Origin: JAAZIN01 sp964441025
GTDB lineage: Bacteria > Bacillota > Dethiobacteria > DTU022
DNA: 62,633 nucleotides
Direction of reading: 5' to 3'
Assembly (NCBI GenBank): GCA_964441025.1
Contig: CAYTXG010000011.1
Location: forward strand, 1-62,633
The position numbers were made by a program, and so were the translations under genes. Of this stretch, positions 40,729 through 53,744 are shown piece by piece (the stretch's first letter is position 1; each line of letters starts with the position of its first letter). Under the pieces are notes generated by a model. That model saw nothing but the letters and a program-made list of their open reading frames with translations. It was not told where the DNA came from and did not search any database.

Positions 40729-41910
40729 ATGCGGCGTCACAGACTTTTTACCATACTGGCATCAATCCTGGTGCTGCTGACCTTTGCGACAACGGTGCTG
40801 CCGGTCTATGCCACCGAGATAGAAAATAAACAGCAGGACAAGCGGAATATCGACAGGCAGATAGAAGAGAAGAAGAGCGACCTCAAGCAGCAGCGCAAAG
40901 ATGAGGCGGCATTAAAAGTAGAGCTGGACAGGCTCGACCGCCGGCTGCGGGAGCTGCAGACCGAACTGGATGAGATCAACGAGGAGATCGCAGTTACCGA
41001 AGAAAATATTGCCCGCGCCGAAGTCGAACTGGCCGCTGCCGAGAAGGAATTTGCCGCCAAGGAAGAACTTTTCAAATGCCGCCTGCGCTCTATCTACGAA
41101 CAGGGCTATGTTTCATATATCGACGTGCTTTTCGGGGCTTCTTCTTTTGGTGATTTTCTAACCCGTTTCAACAACCTGCGCATTATAGCGGCCAATGACC
41201 AGCGCCTGGTGGATGAGATCCGCGCCGAACGCGATCGTATTGAGGCCATGAAAGAGGAGTTGGAGCGGCAGAAGGGTGAGCTCGAGGGGATGCGCCGCCA
41301 GATCCTGGCCAACAGGGAAGAGGTCGAAAGGGTTACTATCACGCGGGAAGCGGTGCTTAAAGATCTGCAGGCGGAGATCTCCCGCAAGCTGAAGTTGATT
41401 CAAGATCTGGAGGAGGAATCCCAAAGACTGGGGAGCTATATCCAGAGTCTGATCCGAAAGGATGGTGGCGGCGGCGTAAGCGGCAATCTTTGTTGGCCTG
41501 TTGAATATCCCAATTACATCACTTCCGGGTTCGGCTGGCGCACCGATCCCATAGTTGGCGGGAGCAAGTGGCATGGTGCTATCGATATCGGCACTTATGG
41601 CATGCCTAATTATATCTTTGCGGCTGAGGCCGGCCGGGTGAGCCTGGCGGAATGGAACGGCGGTTATGGAAACTGCATCATTATCGATCACGGCGGGGGC
41701 ACCGCCACATTGTACGCCCATCTAAGTTCGTATCTCGTAAGCCGGGGGCAGATAGTCAGCAGGGGGCAGCGTATTGCCAAGGCCGGAACCACCGGTTACA
41801 GTACCGGCGTCCATCTTCATTTCGAAGTATATGAATATAACAAGCCCCCCTATCGCTATTATGACAATGGAAAACCGGATTACCGTTACAATCCCATGTC
41901 ATATTTCTGA
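40729..41910 (+). CDS. Coiled-coil M23 murein hydrolase (EnvC-like)
   Basis: 393 residues: a signal peptide (about 5-28), a long coiled coil (about 30-230, rich in Glu, Lys and Leu), and a C-terminal LytM/M23 domain. The zinc ligands are intact: HGAIDIG (His and Asp) and VHLHFEV (HxH). That makes an active endopeptidase likely, unlike E. coli EnvC. The start is the ATG at 40729 with GGGAGGG at 40715-40721. Position after ftsEX suggests FtsEX-controlled cell-wall cutting. Confidence 0.92.
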   Translation: MRRHRLFTILASILVLLTFATTVLPVYATEIENKQQDKRNIDRQIEEKKSDLKQQRKDEAALKVELDRLDRRLRELQTELDEINEEIAVTEENIARAEVELAAAEKEFAAKEELFKCRLRSIYEQGYVSYIDVLFGASSFGDFLTRFNNLRIIAANDQRLVDEIRAERDRIEAMKEELERQKGELEGMRRQILANREEVERVTITREAVLKDLQAEISRKLKLIQDLEEESQRLGSYIQSLIRKDGGGGVSGNLCWPVEYPNYITSGFGWRTDPIVGGSKWHGAIDIGTYGMPNYIFAAEAGRVSLAEWNGGYGNCIIIDHGGGTATLYAHLSSYLVSRGQIVSRGQRIAKAGTTGYSTGVHLHFEVYEYNKPPYRYYDNGKPDYRYNPMSYF

Positions 41911-41936
41911 GTCACGGGGACGGTGACTTTGACTCA
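41908..41936. repeat. Short inverted repeat TGAGTCA/TGACTCA
   Basis: TGAGTCA (41908-41914) and TGACTCA (41930-41936) flank GGGGACGGTGACTT, overlapping the stop codon of the M23 gene. Confidence 0.5.
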
Positions 41937-41967
41937 CGCGCACCGCGGTAAATTCTTTCATACGGCA

Positions 41968-42004
41968 AAAAAACCCCATATATCCAGCAAATGTGGGGTT
42001 TTTT
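41968..42004. terminator. Bidirectional terminator
   Basis: Eleven-pair stem AAAAAACCCCA/TGGGGTTTTTT with a 15-base loop. A and T runs on both sides make it work in both directions. It ends the ftsEX-M23 transcript. Confidence 0.9.
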
Positions 42005-42229
42005 CCTGTCGTGAACATGCAATAACTTTGCATGCTGCTATTGTACTGTATTTTTCCAACTCTTTCACACTTTAAGTTCTCAGGTCTGCCCGGGAGGGGG
42101 CGCGGCCGGTTTTATTGGTTATTTGCTCAACTTTTGCAGCAACTGCGCCGGCTGGTCTTTTTACCTCCCGGGAGTTATAATTTAAAATGAGTCCCCGGAG
42201 CCCGCTTGCATAAGGAGGCGGTAAACATT
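42005..42229 (+). other. Leader and promoter region of ctpA
   Basis: About 225 bases without a gene. A TATAAT at 42176-42181 with a poor TGGTCT 17 bases upstream is the likely promoter, and AAGGAGG at 42212-42218 is the ctpA ribosome site. Confidence 0.45.
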
Positions 42230-43723
42230 TTGGCTGATTATAACGTTTGGTGGAAAGAAAAGCGCTTCCGTTTAATTGCCCTGTTCCTGATCCTGTTTTT
42301 GGTTGGGACAAACCTGGCTGCTTATCATCTTGGCCGGTCCAAAGGGGCTTCCCCGGAATATCTTGCGGGGGATCATGATCTTGCTGTGCCGGAATCCCTG
42401 GACCTGGAGTGGAATATATTTATAGAGGTGCTTGAGCGGCTTCGCGATAGTTACCTCTACCCGGTGGAGTTACCTGCCTTGCTCCGGGGCGCTGTGCGCG
42501 GCGCCGTTGACGCTGTTGATGATCCCCGCACTATTTTTTACGATGCCCGGGAACTGAATGATTTGCTCATCCAGACAAAAGGTTCCTTTAGCGGTATCGG
42601 GGTGCGCATAATTGAAGTCAGCGGCGAGATCGTTGTTTTCGAAACAATTCCGGGAAGCCCTGCAGAAGCGGTGGGACTCCTCCCCGGCGATCGCATCTGC
42701 AGAGCCGGCAATCAAGAACTGTCCGGTTTAAGCCTGGACCGCGCTGCGGAGATCCTGCGGGGAGAGAAGGGGAGCAGTATTGCTCTATCCATCAAGCGCC
42801 CCGGGCGGGATGATGAGCTCAATCTCACTCTGCTGCGCGACGAGGTTAGAGTTGAAACTGTTTTTGCACGCTGGGAGAGGCCCGGGCTGGGCTACCTGCG
42901 CATAAGTAATTTTGACAGCAATACCGGCGCATCTTTTACTGAAAAACTTCAATTTTTGGAAAGTGGCGGTTTGGAGAAAGGGCTTATACTTGATCTGCGC
43001 AACAACCCCGGCGGCCAGGTTGACGAGGCGGTTAAGGTGGCCGGGCTAATTGTTCCGGAAGGTGAGATTACCCGCCTTGTCGGGCGCGATGATGAGATCC
43101 GCCACATCTATCATTCTGCAGCGCCGGAGAAGGATTATCCTATAGTAGTCCTGGTGGATGAAGATACTGCAAGCGCCGCGGAGATCCTGGCCGGTGCGCT
43201 TCAGGATCGGGAAGCCGCCTTGCTGGTAGGGATTAAAACATACGGCAAGGCTACTGTGCAGCGTCTGGAGAACCTCTCCGGGGGCAACGCCCTCCTGCTG
43301 ACCGTGGCCCATTATCTCACGCCTTTCGGCAGAGATATTGATGGATTGGGCCTGGAGCCAGATATTGTGGTGGAGATGCCGCCTTCTCTGAAATACTATC
43401 GCTATTTTTTCCCCGGGCCCCTGGCCAAAGGCGACTCCGGTTCCTATGTCCAGGTACTGCAGGAGATGCTGGCTGAGCTCGGTTATAAACCGGGCGCGGG
43501 CGGTTATTTTGACGAGGCCACTGCTGGAGCGCTGAAATCATTTCAAAATGAGGCAGGGTTGGAGGGGAGCGGTAATTTCGATGAAATGACCTGGGTGCGG
43601 CTCAGGGAGGCCTTTGAAAAGATTGCCCGGGAGCGGGATCTGCAGCTGCTCCGTGCAGTCGAGCTCATCGGGCAGTCTGAGACCTGGTCTGCGCAGGGGG
43701 GCAAAAGCAATTGGGGTCATTGA
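42230..43723 (+). CDS. ctpA: S41 carboxyl-terminal processing protease
   Basis: Periplasm-facing serine protease, 497 residues: one N-terminal membrane segment (about 16-34), PDZ domain (about 105-180), S41 catalytic core with the Ser in DTASAAEILAGAL and the Lys in TYGKATVQ, and a C-terminal peptidoglycan-binding domain (about 400-450). In Bacillus, CtpB in this location cuts SpoIVFA during sporulation. The start is the TTG at 42230 because AAGGAGG at 42212-42218 lies inside any longer frame. It overlaps the next gene by 13 bases. Confidence 0.93.
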   Translation: MADYNVWWKEKRFRLIALFLILFLVGTNLAAYHLGRSKGASPEYLAGDHDLAVPESLDLEWNIFIEVLERLRDSYLYPVELPALLRGAVRGAVDAVDDPRTIFYDARELNDLLIQTKGSFSGIGVRIIEVSGEIVVFETIPGSPAEAVGLLPGDRICRAGNQELSGLSLDRAAEILRGEKGSSIALSIKRPGRDDELNLTLLRDEVRVETVFARWERPGLGYLRISNFDSNTGASFTEKLQFLESGGLEKGLILDLRNNPGGQVDEAVKVAGLIVPEGEITRLVGRDDEIRHIYHSAAPEKDYPIVVLVDEDTASAAEILAGALQDREAALLVGIKTYGKATVQRLENLSGGNALLLTVAHYLTPFGRDIDGLGLEPDIVVEMPPSLKYYRYFFPGPLAKGDSGSYVQVLQEMLAELGYKPGAGGYFDEATAGALKSFQNEAGLEGSGNFDEMTWVRLREAFEKIARERDLQLLRAVELIGQSETWSAQGGKSNWGH

Positions 43724-45081
43724 TTCTGGAGCTGGGTAAAATTGTACTTGCTACGCTGATCCAGGCTATACCTATATTCTGGATAGTGGTATTGCTTGTC
43801 TATTTGCAATACCGGCGCGCCGCCCGTATGGAACAGAAACTCTTTGGCCGCATCATCAACCCCGTAGGACGGCAGGTTCTTGTTTCTACCGGGCTGGGGG
43901 TGATAGGAGGTTTGTTGGCCAGCCTGATCATGCTCCTGCTGGGTCTTTCCCTGACCCAGATAGGGCTGCTTTTTATCTGGCCCGTGGCACTGCTTTTGCT
44001 GCTGGTTCATCCCCGCTATCTCTGTTTCGCCTATGCAGGTGGAGCTGTCGCCCTGGCGGTTTTGGCCCTGCGCTATCTCCTGCTGCCGTTTTTCCCGGCG
44101 CTCGCTGAATATGCAGTGGTGGCCTCCCTTATGGAGATCCATATTCCCGCCCTGCTGGCACTGGTTGGCCTGCTCCATCTTATTGAGTCGCTCTTGATCC
44201 GCTTTGGCGGGCAGCGGGGCAGCAGTCCGCTTTACTTCAAGCGCGCTGACGGTGAAGTGGTCGGCGCCTTTAACCTGCAGCGGTTCTGGCCCATTCCCCT
44301 GGCGGCGCTTCTTGCCACGGCAGCTCTGGAAGCAGAGATTCAGGGCGTTAGCATGCCGGAATGGTGGCCGCTGCTCAAGCCCGTACTGGAGCTGGAACCG
44401 GGCTACACACTGCAGTACCTTGCCTTTCCAGCCATGGCTGCACTCGGTTATTCCGATCTGGCGCTCTCCTCTTCCCCCCGTGAAAAAACGGTGAGCACCT
44501 CCCGCTACCTCAGCTTGTACAGTATTATTCTCATCGGTTTGGCCCTGGTTTCAGAATTTTATCCTTTGCTGATGCCCCTGGGGGTGCTTTTTGCCCCCCT
44601 GGGACACGAAGCGGTGATCTATTATGGGAACCGCCTTGAACAGTCCCGCCCAGCCCGCTACCGCTCCTCGGCGGAGGGCGTTCCCCTGATGATGGTTCTA
44701 CCGCAGAGCGCCGCTTCCCGGGCGGGCTTGCGTGCGGGTGACCTGGTCCTTAGAGTCAATGGTTTTCCGGTAGAAAGCGATCTGGAATTTTTGATGCGTC
44801 TTGAGGAAGGCTACTTCATGACCATGATCGAAGGACTCCGAAGGGGGATCAGCTTTTCTGTTGTTCTAAATAAACGCCGGACTGAGGAGAAAAACAGTCA
44901 GGACATACCATTTCTAGCAAGACCTGCACCAGCAGCGGCCCGCGATTCACTCTGGCATCGGGGTGCCGCCCTTGGCTTGATCCCGGCGCCCTCGCAGCGG
45001 ACGCCGATCTACGCCCAGGCTCGCCCGGCCGGTGCACAGGGTTTTCTGCGGCGGCTGTGGGGGCGCTTCAAAAATAGTTAA
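43711..45081 (+). CDS. Polytopic membrane protein with PDZ domain, MinJ-like
   Basis: 456 residues: about eight hydrophobic helices (residues 5-325) followed by a PDZ domain (about 325-395; GVPLMMVLPQSAASRAGLRAGDLVL). Its place between ctpA and uvrBA matches Bacillus minJ, which links DivIVA to MinCD in division-site selection. Topology fits, but I cannot align the membrane part by eye, so I leave out the symbol. TTG 43711 with GGGGGG nine bases upstream is the likely start. Confidence 0.75.
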   Translation: MGSLILELGKIVLATLIQAIPIFWIVVLLVYLQYRRAARMEQKLFGRIINPVGRQVLVSTGLGVIGGLLASLIMLLLGLSLTQIGLLFIWPVALLLLLVHPRYLCFAYAGGAVALAVLALRYLLLPFFPALAEYAVVASLMEIHIPALLALVGLLHLIESLLIRFGGQRGSSPLYFKRADGEVVGAFNLQRFWPIPLAALLATAALEAEIQGVSMPEWWPLLKPVLELEPGYTLQYLAFPAMAALGYSDLALSSSPREKTVSTSRYLSLYSIILIGLALVSEFYPLLMPLGVLFAPLGHEAVIYYGNRLEQSRPARYRSSAEGVPLMMVLPQSAASRAGLRAGDLVLRVNGFPVESDLEFLMRLEEGYFMTMIEGLRRGISFSVVLNKRRTEEKNSQDIPFLARPAPAAARDSLWHRGAALGLIPAPSQRTPIYAQARPAGAQGFLRRLWGRFKNS

Positions 45082-45120
45082 GCCCCCTGTCCCAGAGAAA
45101 GTGATAAAGGAGAATCTGGT

Positions 45121-45687
45121 GTGATCGCTTCCATCGGCGCCGCATTTATCAGCATCTTCGTTGCTGAATTCGGTGATAAAACGCAGCTGGTATCCCTCTC
45201 CATGGCCTGTCATTATCCTCCGCTGCAGGTTCTCGGCGGAGCGATGACCGGAATGGCTCTGGTGATGGCTTTGGCCGTGGGCGCGGGCGGACTCGTAGCC
45301 GCTGCCATCCCTGCGGCGGTGATCACGGCGGCCTCCGGCATCCTTTTCATAATAATGGGCCTGCTCACGCTGCTCCGCCGCGAAAAGGAGGCAGGACCTG
45401 CCGCCGGGTGTCCCGGCTTTTACCGGACTGCCGCCATGGTTTTTCTCGCTGAACTGGGTGATAAAACCCAGATGACAGCCCTGCTCTTGAGCGCCCACTT
45501 CGGCAGGCCCGCCGCCGTTTTTATCGGGGCCATGGCTGCGATGTTTCTGAATCATGCCCTCGCTGTTTTTTTAGGGGGCCGTTTACTCGCGCGGGTGCCT
45601 CCCGGATTTTTAAAGGCAGCCACCGCCTCTCTTTTTATCGGCATCGGTATGGTAATGCTGATCCTCATACTCCTGGGCAGGGTATAA
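45121..45687 (+). CDS. Gdt1/UPF0016 family cation transporter
   Basis: 188-residue membrane protein with six helices in two halves. Each half carries the family motif: EFGDKTQ (near 16-22) and ELGDKTQ (near 110-116). Family members move Mn2+ or Ca2+; in bacteria manganese export is likely. The start is the GTG at 45121 with AAAGGAG upstream. It precedes uvrB by about 150 bases, with no functional link evident. Confidence 0.92.
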   Translation: MIASIGAAFISIFVAEFGDKTQLVSLSMACHYPPLQVLGGAMTGMALVMALAVGAGGLVAAAIPAAVITAASGILFIIMGLLTLLRREKEAGPAAGCPGFYRTAAMVFLAELGDKTQMTALLLSAHFGRPAAVFIGAMAAMFLNHALAVFLGGRLLARVPPGFLKAATASLFIGIGMVMLILILLGRV

Positions 45688-45792
45688 ACCGGCCCATTGG
45701 GGGTAACAATTCCCAGACAGGGTGATTTTCCCAGGATTCCAAATATTGCTGCCTTTGTTCCAAAAGATGGGCTAACCAAGGCAATTACGCTG

Positions 45793-45801
45793 TGCTATAA
45801 T
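45793..45801 (+). promoter_or_regulatory. Extended -10 promoter of uvrBA
   Basis: TGCTATAAT: perfect TATAAT at 45796-45801 with an upstream TGC and no clear -35. No LexA-type box is visible nearby, so SOS control is not supported. Confidence 0.5.
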
Positions 45802-45833
45802 GAGTTGTGCTGGCAGGAGGGACAGGGAGATCC

Positions 45834-47871
45834 ATGCTCATGACAGGGGAATTCAAATTAAAATCCGATTTCAGCCCCTCGGGCGATCAGCCGGAGGCTA
45901 TAGCAGCGCTGCTGCGGGGCTTGCGGGAAGGCCTGCCTTACCAGACCCTGCTGGGTGTGACCGGTTCAGGCAAGACCTATACCATTGCCAATGTGATCAA
46001 AGAGATGGGGATTCCAGCCCTGGTAATAGCTCCAAACAAGATCCTTGCGGCCCAGCTCTGCAGCGAGTTCAAGGAATTCTTTCCGGATAATGCGGTAGAA
46101 TATTTCATCAGTTATTATGACTATTACCAGCCTGAGGCTTACTTGCCGCAAAGCGACACCTATATCGAGAAGGATTCATCCATAAATGATGAAATTGACA
46201 AGCTGCGCCATTCGGCAACCAGCGCCCTGCTGGAACGTCGTGATGTGGTGATCGTGGCCAGCGTCTCCTGCATTTACGGCCTCGGTTCACCGCAGGAGTA
46301 CGGGCGGCAGCTGCTCTCGCTTCGCCCGGGGACGGCTCCGGGCCGCGATGGTGTTATTGCGGCCCTGGTGGAGATTCATTATGAAAGAAATGAAATAGAT
46401 TTACATCGCGGCACTTTCAGAGTGCGCGGCGATGTTATTGAGATAGTGCCCGCCTCTTTTGCCGAAGCGGCACTCCGGGTGGAATTTTTTGGGGATGAGA
46501 TCGAGAGGCTTCGGGAAATTGATCTGATAACCGGCAGGGTTATTGCCGAGCGGAACCACGCCGCAATTTTTCCGGCCACCCATTACGTTACCGCCCCCGA
46601 GCAGCTTAAAAAGGCCTCCGCCTCCATAGAGGCTGAACTGGAGCAGCGTCTGGATGAGCTAAAGGCGGCGGGGAAGCTGCTGGAGGCGCAGCGCCTTGAG
46701 CAAAGGGCCCGCTTTGACCTGGAGATGATTCGGGAGATGGGCTTCTGCTCCGGCATCGAAAACTACTCCCGCCATCTTGACGGCCGCCTCCCCGGCAGCA
46801 GGCCTTCCACGCTGCTTGACTATTTCCCCCCTGATTTTCTGCTGGTAATTGACGAATCCCATATCACAATACCTCAGATCAACGGGATGTATCGTGGCGA
46901 TCTGTCGAGAAAAAGCACGCTTGTCGAGCATGGTTTCCGTCTCCCGTCGGCCCTGGACAACCGCCCGCTGCGCTTCGAAGAGTTCGAAAGTCTGATCAGC
47001 CGGGCAATTTTCGTTTCAGCGACCCCCGGCCCCTGGGAGCTGGATCACAGCGGCAGTGTTGTGGAGCAGATTATCCGCCCCACGGGCCTGGTGGATCCGC
47101 AGGTGGAGGTGCGCCCTGCAGAGGGGCAGGTAGATGATCTGTACGGTGAAATCAGGAAACGTGCTGCAGCCGGGGAGAGAGTTCTGGTAACAACCATGAC
47201 CAAGCGTATGGCTGAGGATCTCACCGATTACTACCGCGAGATGGGGCTGCGGGTGCGCTACATGCACTCCGATATCGATGCCCTGGAGCGGATGTCTATT
47301 ATCAGGGGGCTGCGCCTGGGCGAATTTGATGTTCTGATCGGGATCAACCTGCTCAGAGAGGGGCTTGATCTGCCCGAGGTTTCGCTTGTGGCCATACTTG
47401 ATGCAGACAAGGAGGGCTTCCTGCGTTCTGACCGCTCTCTTATCCAGACTATCGGGCGGACCGCCCGCAACAGCGCCGGCCGGGTGATTATGTATGCTGA
47501 GAAGATCACTTCCTCCATGCGGCGGGCGATTGACGAGACAGAACGGCGCCGACGGAAACAGCTTGAGTACAACCAGGAGCACGGGATAACCCCGCGGACC
47601 ATTGTCAAACCTGTGCGCGGCCTCATCGCCGCCACTGTTGCCGCTGAAGAAGGAAAAAAGTATTTGCCTGAGGATCCCGCCACTCTTGATCCGGGACGGC
47701 GTCGGGAGATGATCAAAGTGCTGCGCCGGAAGATGCAGCAAGCTTCAAAAGAGCTGGCATTTGAAAGGGCGGCGGAGATGCGCGATCTTATCTTTGAGCT
47801 GGAGAGGGGCGCCGCCCTGCGTTCCAAACCGGCCCCGGCGGGCGGTTATCGTGAAGAAACGAGGAAGAATC

Positions 47872-47879
<8 letters not shown>
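45834..47879 (+). CDS. uvrB: Excinuclease ABC subunit B
   Basis: DNA-damage verification helicase of nucleotide excision repair, 681 residues. Walker A is GVTGSGKT (about 42-49), the beta-hairpin region YYDYYQPEAYLPQSDTYIEK is present (about 95-114), helicase motifs LLREGLDLPEVS and QTIGRTARN are clear, and a C-terminal UVR domain binds UvrC. The start is the ATG at 45834 after AGGGAG; ATG 45840 is close. uvrA starts before it ends. Confidence 0.96.
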
Positions 47880-50718
<2,839 letters not shown>

Positions 50719-50751
50719 GCCGTACAAGAGAGGAACTGGAAAGGATTCACC

Positions 50752-52626
50752 ATGGCTGTATTATCGCAGCTTGCCGAAAAAGTTCACCATTTTCCCGACT
50801 CTCCGGGCGTATACCTGATCAAAGATGCTGTAGGCGCAATTATCTATATCGGAAAAGCCCGCTCGTTGAGGCAAAGGGTCCGCAACTACCTTGCAGTAAG
50901 CGGCGCCATGCCGCCAAATATCCTGGCTCTGCAGAGACAGATGCGGGAAATTGACTATATTGTCACCGATTCCGAAGTGGAGGCACTCATACTGGAGTGC
51001 AACCTGATCAAGGAATACCGGCCTCGCTACAATATTGATCTGAAAGATGACAAAGATTATCCCTGTCTCCGCCTGACCGGAGGCCCTTACCCGCGCCTGG
51101 AGTATCTGCGCCTTTCGCAAAAGGAGGGCCGCCGGCCGGGTAGAAGCCGCCTGGCAAAACAGCAGCGGGAAGCAGAAGAGAGTGGTGCTCTTTACTTTGG
51201 CCCTTACACCGATGCCGGAGCTGTCAAGGAGACCATGCGTCTGCTGGGGAAAATATTTCCTCTGCGGCGCTGCCGCCGTTATCTCACCGGCGAGCCGGCA
51301 GCGGAGCGGCCCTGCCTGAATTTCCAGATGAAACGCTGCCTGGGGCCCTGCCGCGGGGCGGTGGAGGTGCCCCCTGAAGATTACGGGCATCTTGTTGAGC
51401 AGGTAGCTCTCTTTCTGGAGGGGAGACGCGATTTTTTGGAGCGGCAGCTTGCGAGGAAGATGGCGCAGGCGGCTCGAAAAGAGCGTTTTGAAGAGGCGGC
51501 CCGATTGCGGGATCAGCTGCAGGCGATACGGCGTGTCACCTCGCAGCAGCAGAAAATGCTTTTGCTGGAGAGAGCGGCGGATCGGGACATTATTGCCCTG
51601 GTGCGCCTGGGTGGAGCGGTGGCGGTGCATCTATTTATGATCAGGGAAGGCAAGCTTATCCGCCGCGAGCATTTCTCTCTTGGCCGCGCCGCTATGGATG
51701 TTGACGATGGCGAAGCGCTGGGTGCATTTATCAAGTCATACTACAGCCGCGGCGCAAACCCTCCGAAAGAGATTCTTCTCTCCGCCCAGGCCAATGACCG
51801 GGATACCCTTGAGAAGTGGTTGCGGGATCTGGCGGGGGTGAAGGTGATCCTGACGGTGCCGCGTCGCGGCTCGCGCCGCAAACTGGTTGAACTGGCCATG
51901 CGCAATGGAATGCTCAAGCTGCAGGATGAGCAGGAGCGGGCGGAAAGGCAGGGGCTTATCCCCCTGGAGGAACTGGCCCGGTTGGCGGGGCTGGAGCAGG
52001 CGCCCCGCCGCATTGAGGGATATGACATCTCCCACCTCCACGGCGGTGCTGCCGTGGGAGTGATGGTGGTATTCGAAGAAGGTGGCCCCTTCAAGGAAGG
52101 TTACCGCCGCTTTCACCTCCGGAAAACCCCGCCCGGTGATGACTATGCCGCTTTGCGGGAGGTGCTGCAGCGGCGGGCCGCGCGCGAAGGATGGCCCCGG
52201 CCGGACTTGATCCTTATCGACGGGGGCAGGGGGCAGCTCAATGCGGCCCGCCAGGCTCTGCATGACAGCAGCTTCTCCGGGGCGGCCATGCTGGCTCTGG
52301 CGGAAAACCCGGACCGGATTTTCCTTGAAGGGGAAAAAACACCGGTGCTGTTGCCGGCAAACAGCACCTTGCTGCAGCTGCTGCAGCGAATCCGCGATGA
52401 GGCTCACCGTTTTGCCCTGGATTATCACCGCCGCCTGCGCAGGCGGAACGCGGCCCGCTCCAGGCTGGAAGACATCCCCGGCATCGGCACGCAGCGCCGT
52501 GCGGTGCTGATGAAACATTTTGGCAGCCTGGAGCATCTTTTCCGCGCCTCTGAGAAGGATCTGGCTGCAGTTCCCGGCATCAGCCGGGTCCTGGCTGAAA
52601 GGATCTACCGGGAGCTTCACCTTTAG
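50752..52626 (+). CDS. uvrC: Excinuclease ABC subunit C
   Basis: Dual nuclease of excision repair, 624 residues: GIY-YIG domain (PGVYLIKD, GAIIYIGKA, near 19-42), UVR domain (FEEAARLRDQL, near 245), RNase-H-like nuclease (YDISHLHG; LILIDGGRGQLNAA), and C-terminal tandem helix-hairpin-helix. The ATG at 50752 has AAAGGA upstream. With uvrB and uvrA it gives the whole UvrABC system in one cluster. Confidence 0.97.
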   Translation: MAVLSQLAEKVHHFPDSPGVYLIKDAVGAIIYIGKARSLRQRVRNYLAVSGAMPPNILALQRQMREIDYIVTDSEVEALILECNLIKEYRPRYNIDLKDDKDYPCLRLTGGPYPRLEYLRLSQKEGRRPGRSRLAKQQREAEESGALYFGPYTDAGAVKETMRLLGKIFPLRRCRRYLTGEPAAERPCLNFQMKRCLGPCRGAVEVPPEDYGHLVEQVALFLEGRRDFLERQLARKMAQAARKERFEEAARLRDQLQAIRRVTSQQQKMLLLERAADRDIIALVRLGGAVAVHLFMIREGKLIRREHFSLGRAAMDVDDGEALGAFIKSYYSRGANPPKEILLSAQANDRDTLEKWLRDLAGVKVILTVPRRGSRRKLVELAMRNGMLKLQDEQERAERQGLIPLEELARLAGLEQAPRRIEGYDISHLHGGAAVGVMVVFEEGGPFKEGYRRFHLRKTPPGDDYAALREVLQRRAAREGWPRPDLILIDGGRGQLNAARQALHDSSFSGAAMLALAENPDRIFLEGEKTPVLLPANSTLLQLLQRIRDEAHRFALDYHRRLRRRNAARSRLEDIPGIGTQRRAVLMKHFGSLEHLFRASEKDLAAVPGISRVLAERIYRELHL

Positions 52627-52793
52627 GGCCGGTCTGTCCGGAATGCAGAGTGCACTTGACAGGCCTGCGGGGTCCATGTTGGCAGTGTTTCTGCATGTTA
52701 CAGAGCAACTTAAGCAGGCCGCCCTCCTCCGGCGAGTTGTGACAAAGCGGCCGCCCGCCTGCCGCCTGTTCCAATCTGCCGTAAGGGCGCTTA

Positions 52794-52802
52794 TGCTATA
52801 AT
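52794..52802 (+). promoter_or_regulatory. Extended -10 promoter of the HAD phosphatase gene
   Basis: TGCTATAAT (TATAAT at 52797-52802) with no good -35. It is preceded by about 170 bases without a gene after uvrC. Confidence 0.45.
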
Positions 52803-52834
52803 ACATTTAGAAGGGGAATATGAAGGGGGCTCCC

Positions 52835-53662
52835 ATGCGTTACCGGATGTTGGCTATAGACCTCGACAGGACACTTCTCGACGACAGTTCCAGGATATCG
52901 CCGCGCAGCAAACAGGCTATTCAGGAGGCAGCCAGGGAAGATGTTATCATAACTATTTCAACTGGCAGGATGTTCCTTACCAGTTTGCCCTTTGCGAGAG
53001 AACTGGCCCCGGGCTCCGACTGGCCTATGATCAATTACCAGGGCGCCCTGATCAAGACCGCAGGAGAGGGCCGTGTTCTTGACCACCGGCCTCTGGCAAA
53101 TGATCTGGCGGTTTCCATTGCAGAGACCGCTGAAGAAAAAGGTGAAGAGGCCTGCGCCTATATTGATGAGCGCGTGTATATTAACCGACAAAACTATTTC
53201 TCATTACGTTACCATGAAAAATATGATATTCCCGTTGAGATCGTCGGCCGGCTTGATCTATTCCTGGAACAGCAGGGATGGGATCCGACAAAGGTTACCA
53301 TCTTCAACTGGGATGGAGAATTTGAAAATATCAAAACAGCCCTGGGTTCCTCGCATCCCGATAAATTTACCATGATTAAGCCCTATCCATATTTCCTGGA
53401 ATTTACCGACCTGGAGGCTACAAAGGGGCAGGCGCTCCGGAGACTGGCTGGAGCGTTTGATATCAGGCGTGAAGAGATTATCTCCTTTGGCGACAGCCAG
53501 AACGATCTTGACATGATCCAGTATGCCGGGCTGGGGGTGGCGGTGGCCAATGCGATTCCAGAGGTGCTGGCCGCGGCCGATCTGATCACCGACCCCAACA
53601 CCGGAGATGGGGTTGCCCGGGTAATCGAAGAATACGTTTTGGGCCGGTCCGGCCAGACTTGA
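52835..53662 (+). CDS. Cof-type HAD-IIB phosphatase
   Basis: 275-residue haloacid-dehalogenase hydrolase of the Cof subfamily. Motif I is AIDLDRTLLDD (catalytic Asp pair), motif II ISTGRM, and motif IV SFGDSQNDLDM. A cap domain lies between motif II and the late motifs. The start is the ATG at 52835 after AAGGGGG; ATG 52820 is possible and would add five residues. Cof phosphatases act on sugar phosphates or flavin precursors; the substrate cannot be given. Confidence 0.9.
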   Translation: MRYRMLAIDLDRTLLDDSSRISPRSKQAIQEAAREDVIITISTGRMFLTSLPFARELAPGSDWPMINYQGALIKTAGEGRVLDHRPLANDLAVSIAETAEEKGEEACAYIDERVYINRQNYFSLRYHEKYDIPVEIVGRLDLFLEQQGWDPTKVTIFNWDGEFENIKTALGSSHPDKFTMIKPYPYFLEFTDLEATKGQALRRLAGAFDIRREEIISFGDSQNDLDMIQYAGLGVAVANAIPEVLAAADLITDPNTGDGVARVIEEYVLGRSGQT

Positions 53663-53744
53663 TCGGCTGAATGACGGTACGGCTGCCTGTCAGTTAGCAT
53701 GGGGAAAAGAACTGAAAATCTGCATATGATCTCTAGAAAGTTGG

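Noticed and set aside
45721..45833. LexA (SOS) operator before uvrB
   Set aside because: No sequence close to the Firmicute LexA box was found between the Gdt1 gene and uvrB.
51736..52806. 356-codon minus-strand frame over uvrC
   Set aside because: Shadow of uvrC with no recognisable domain.
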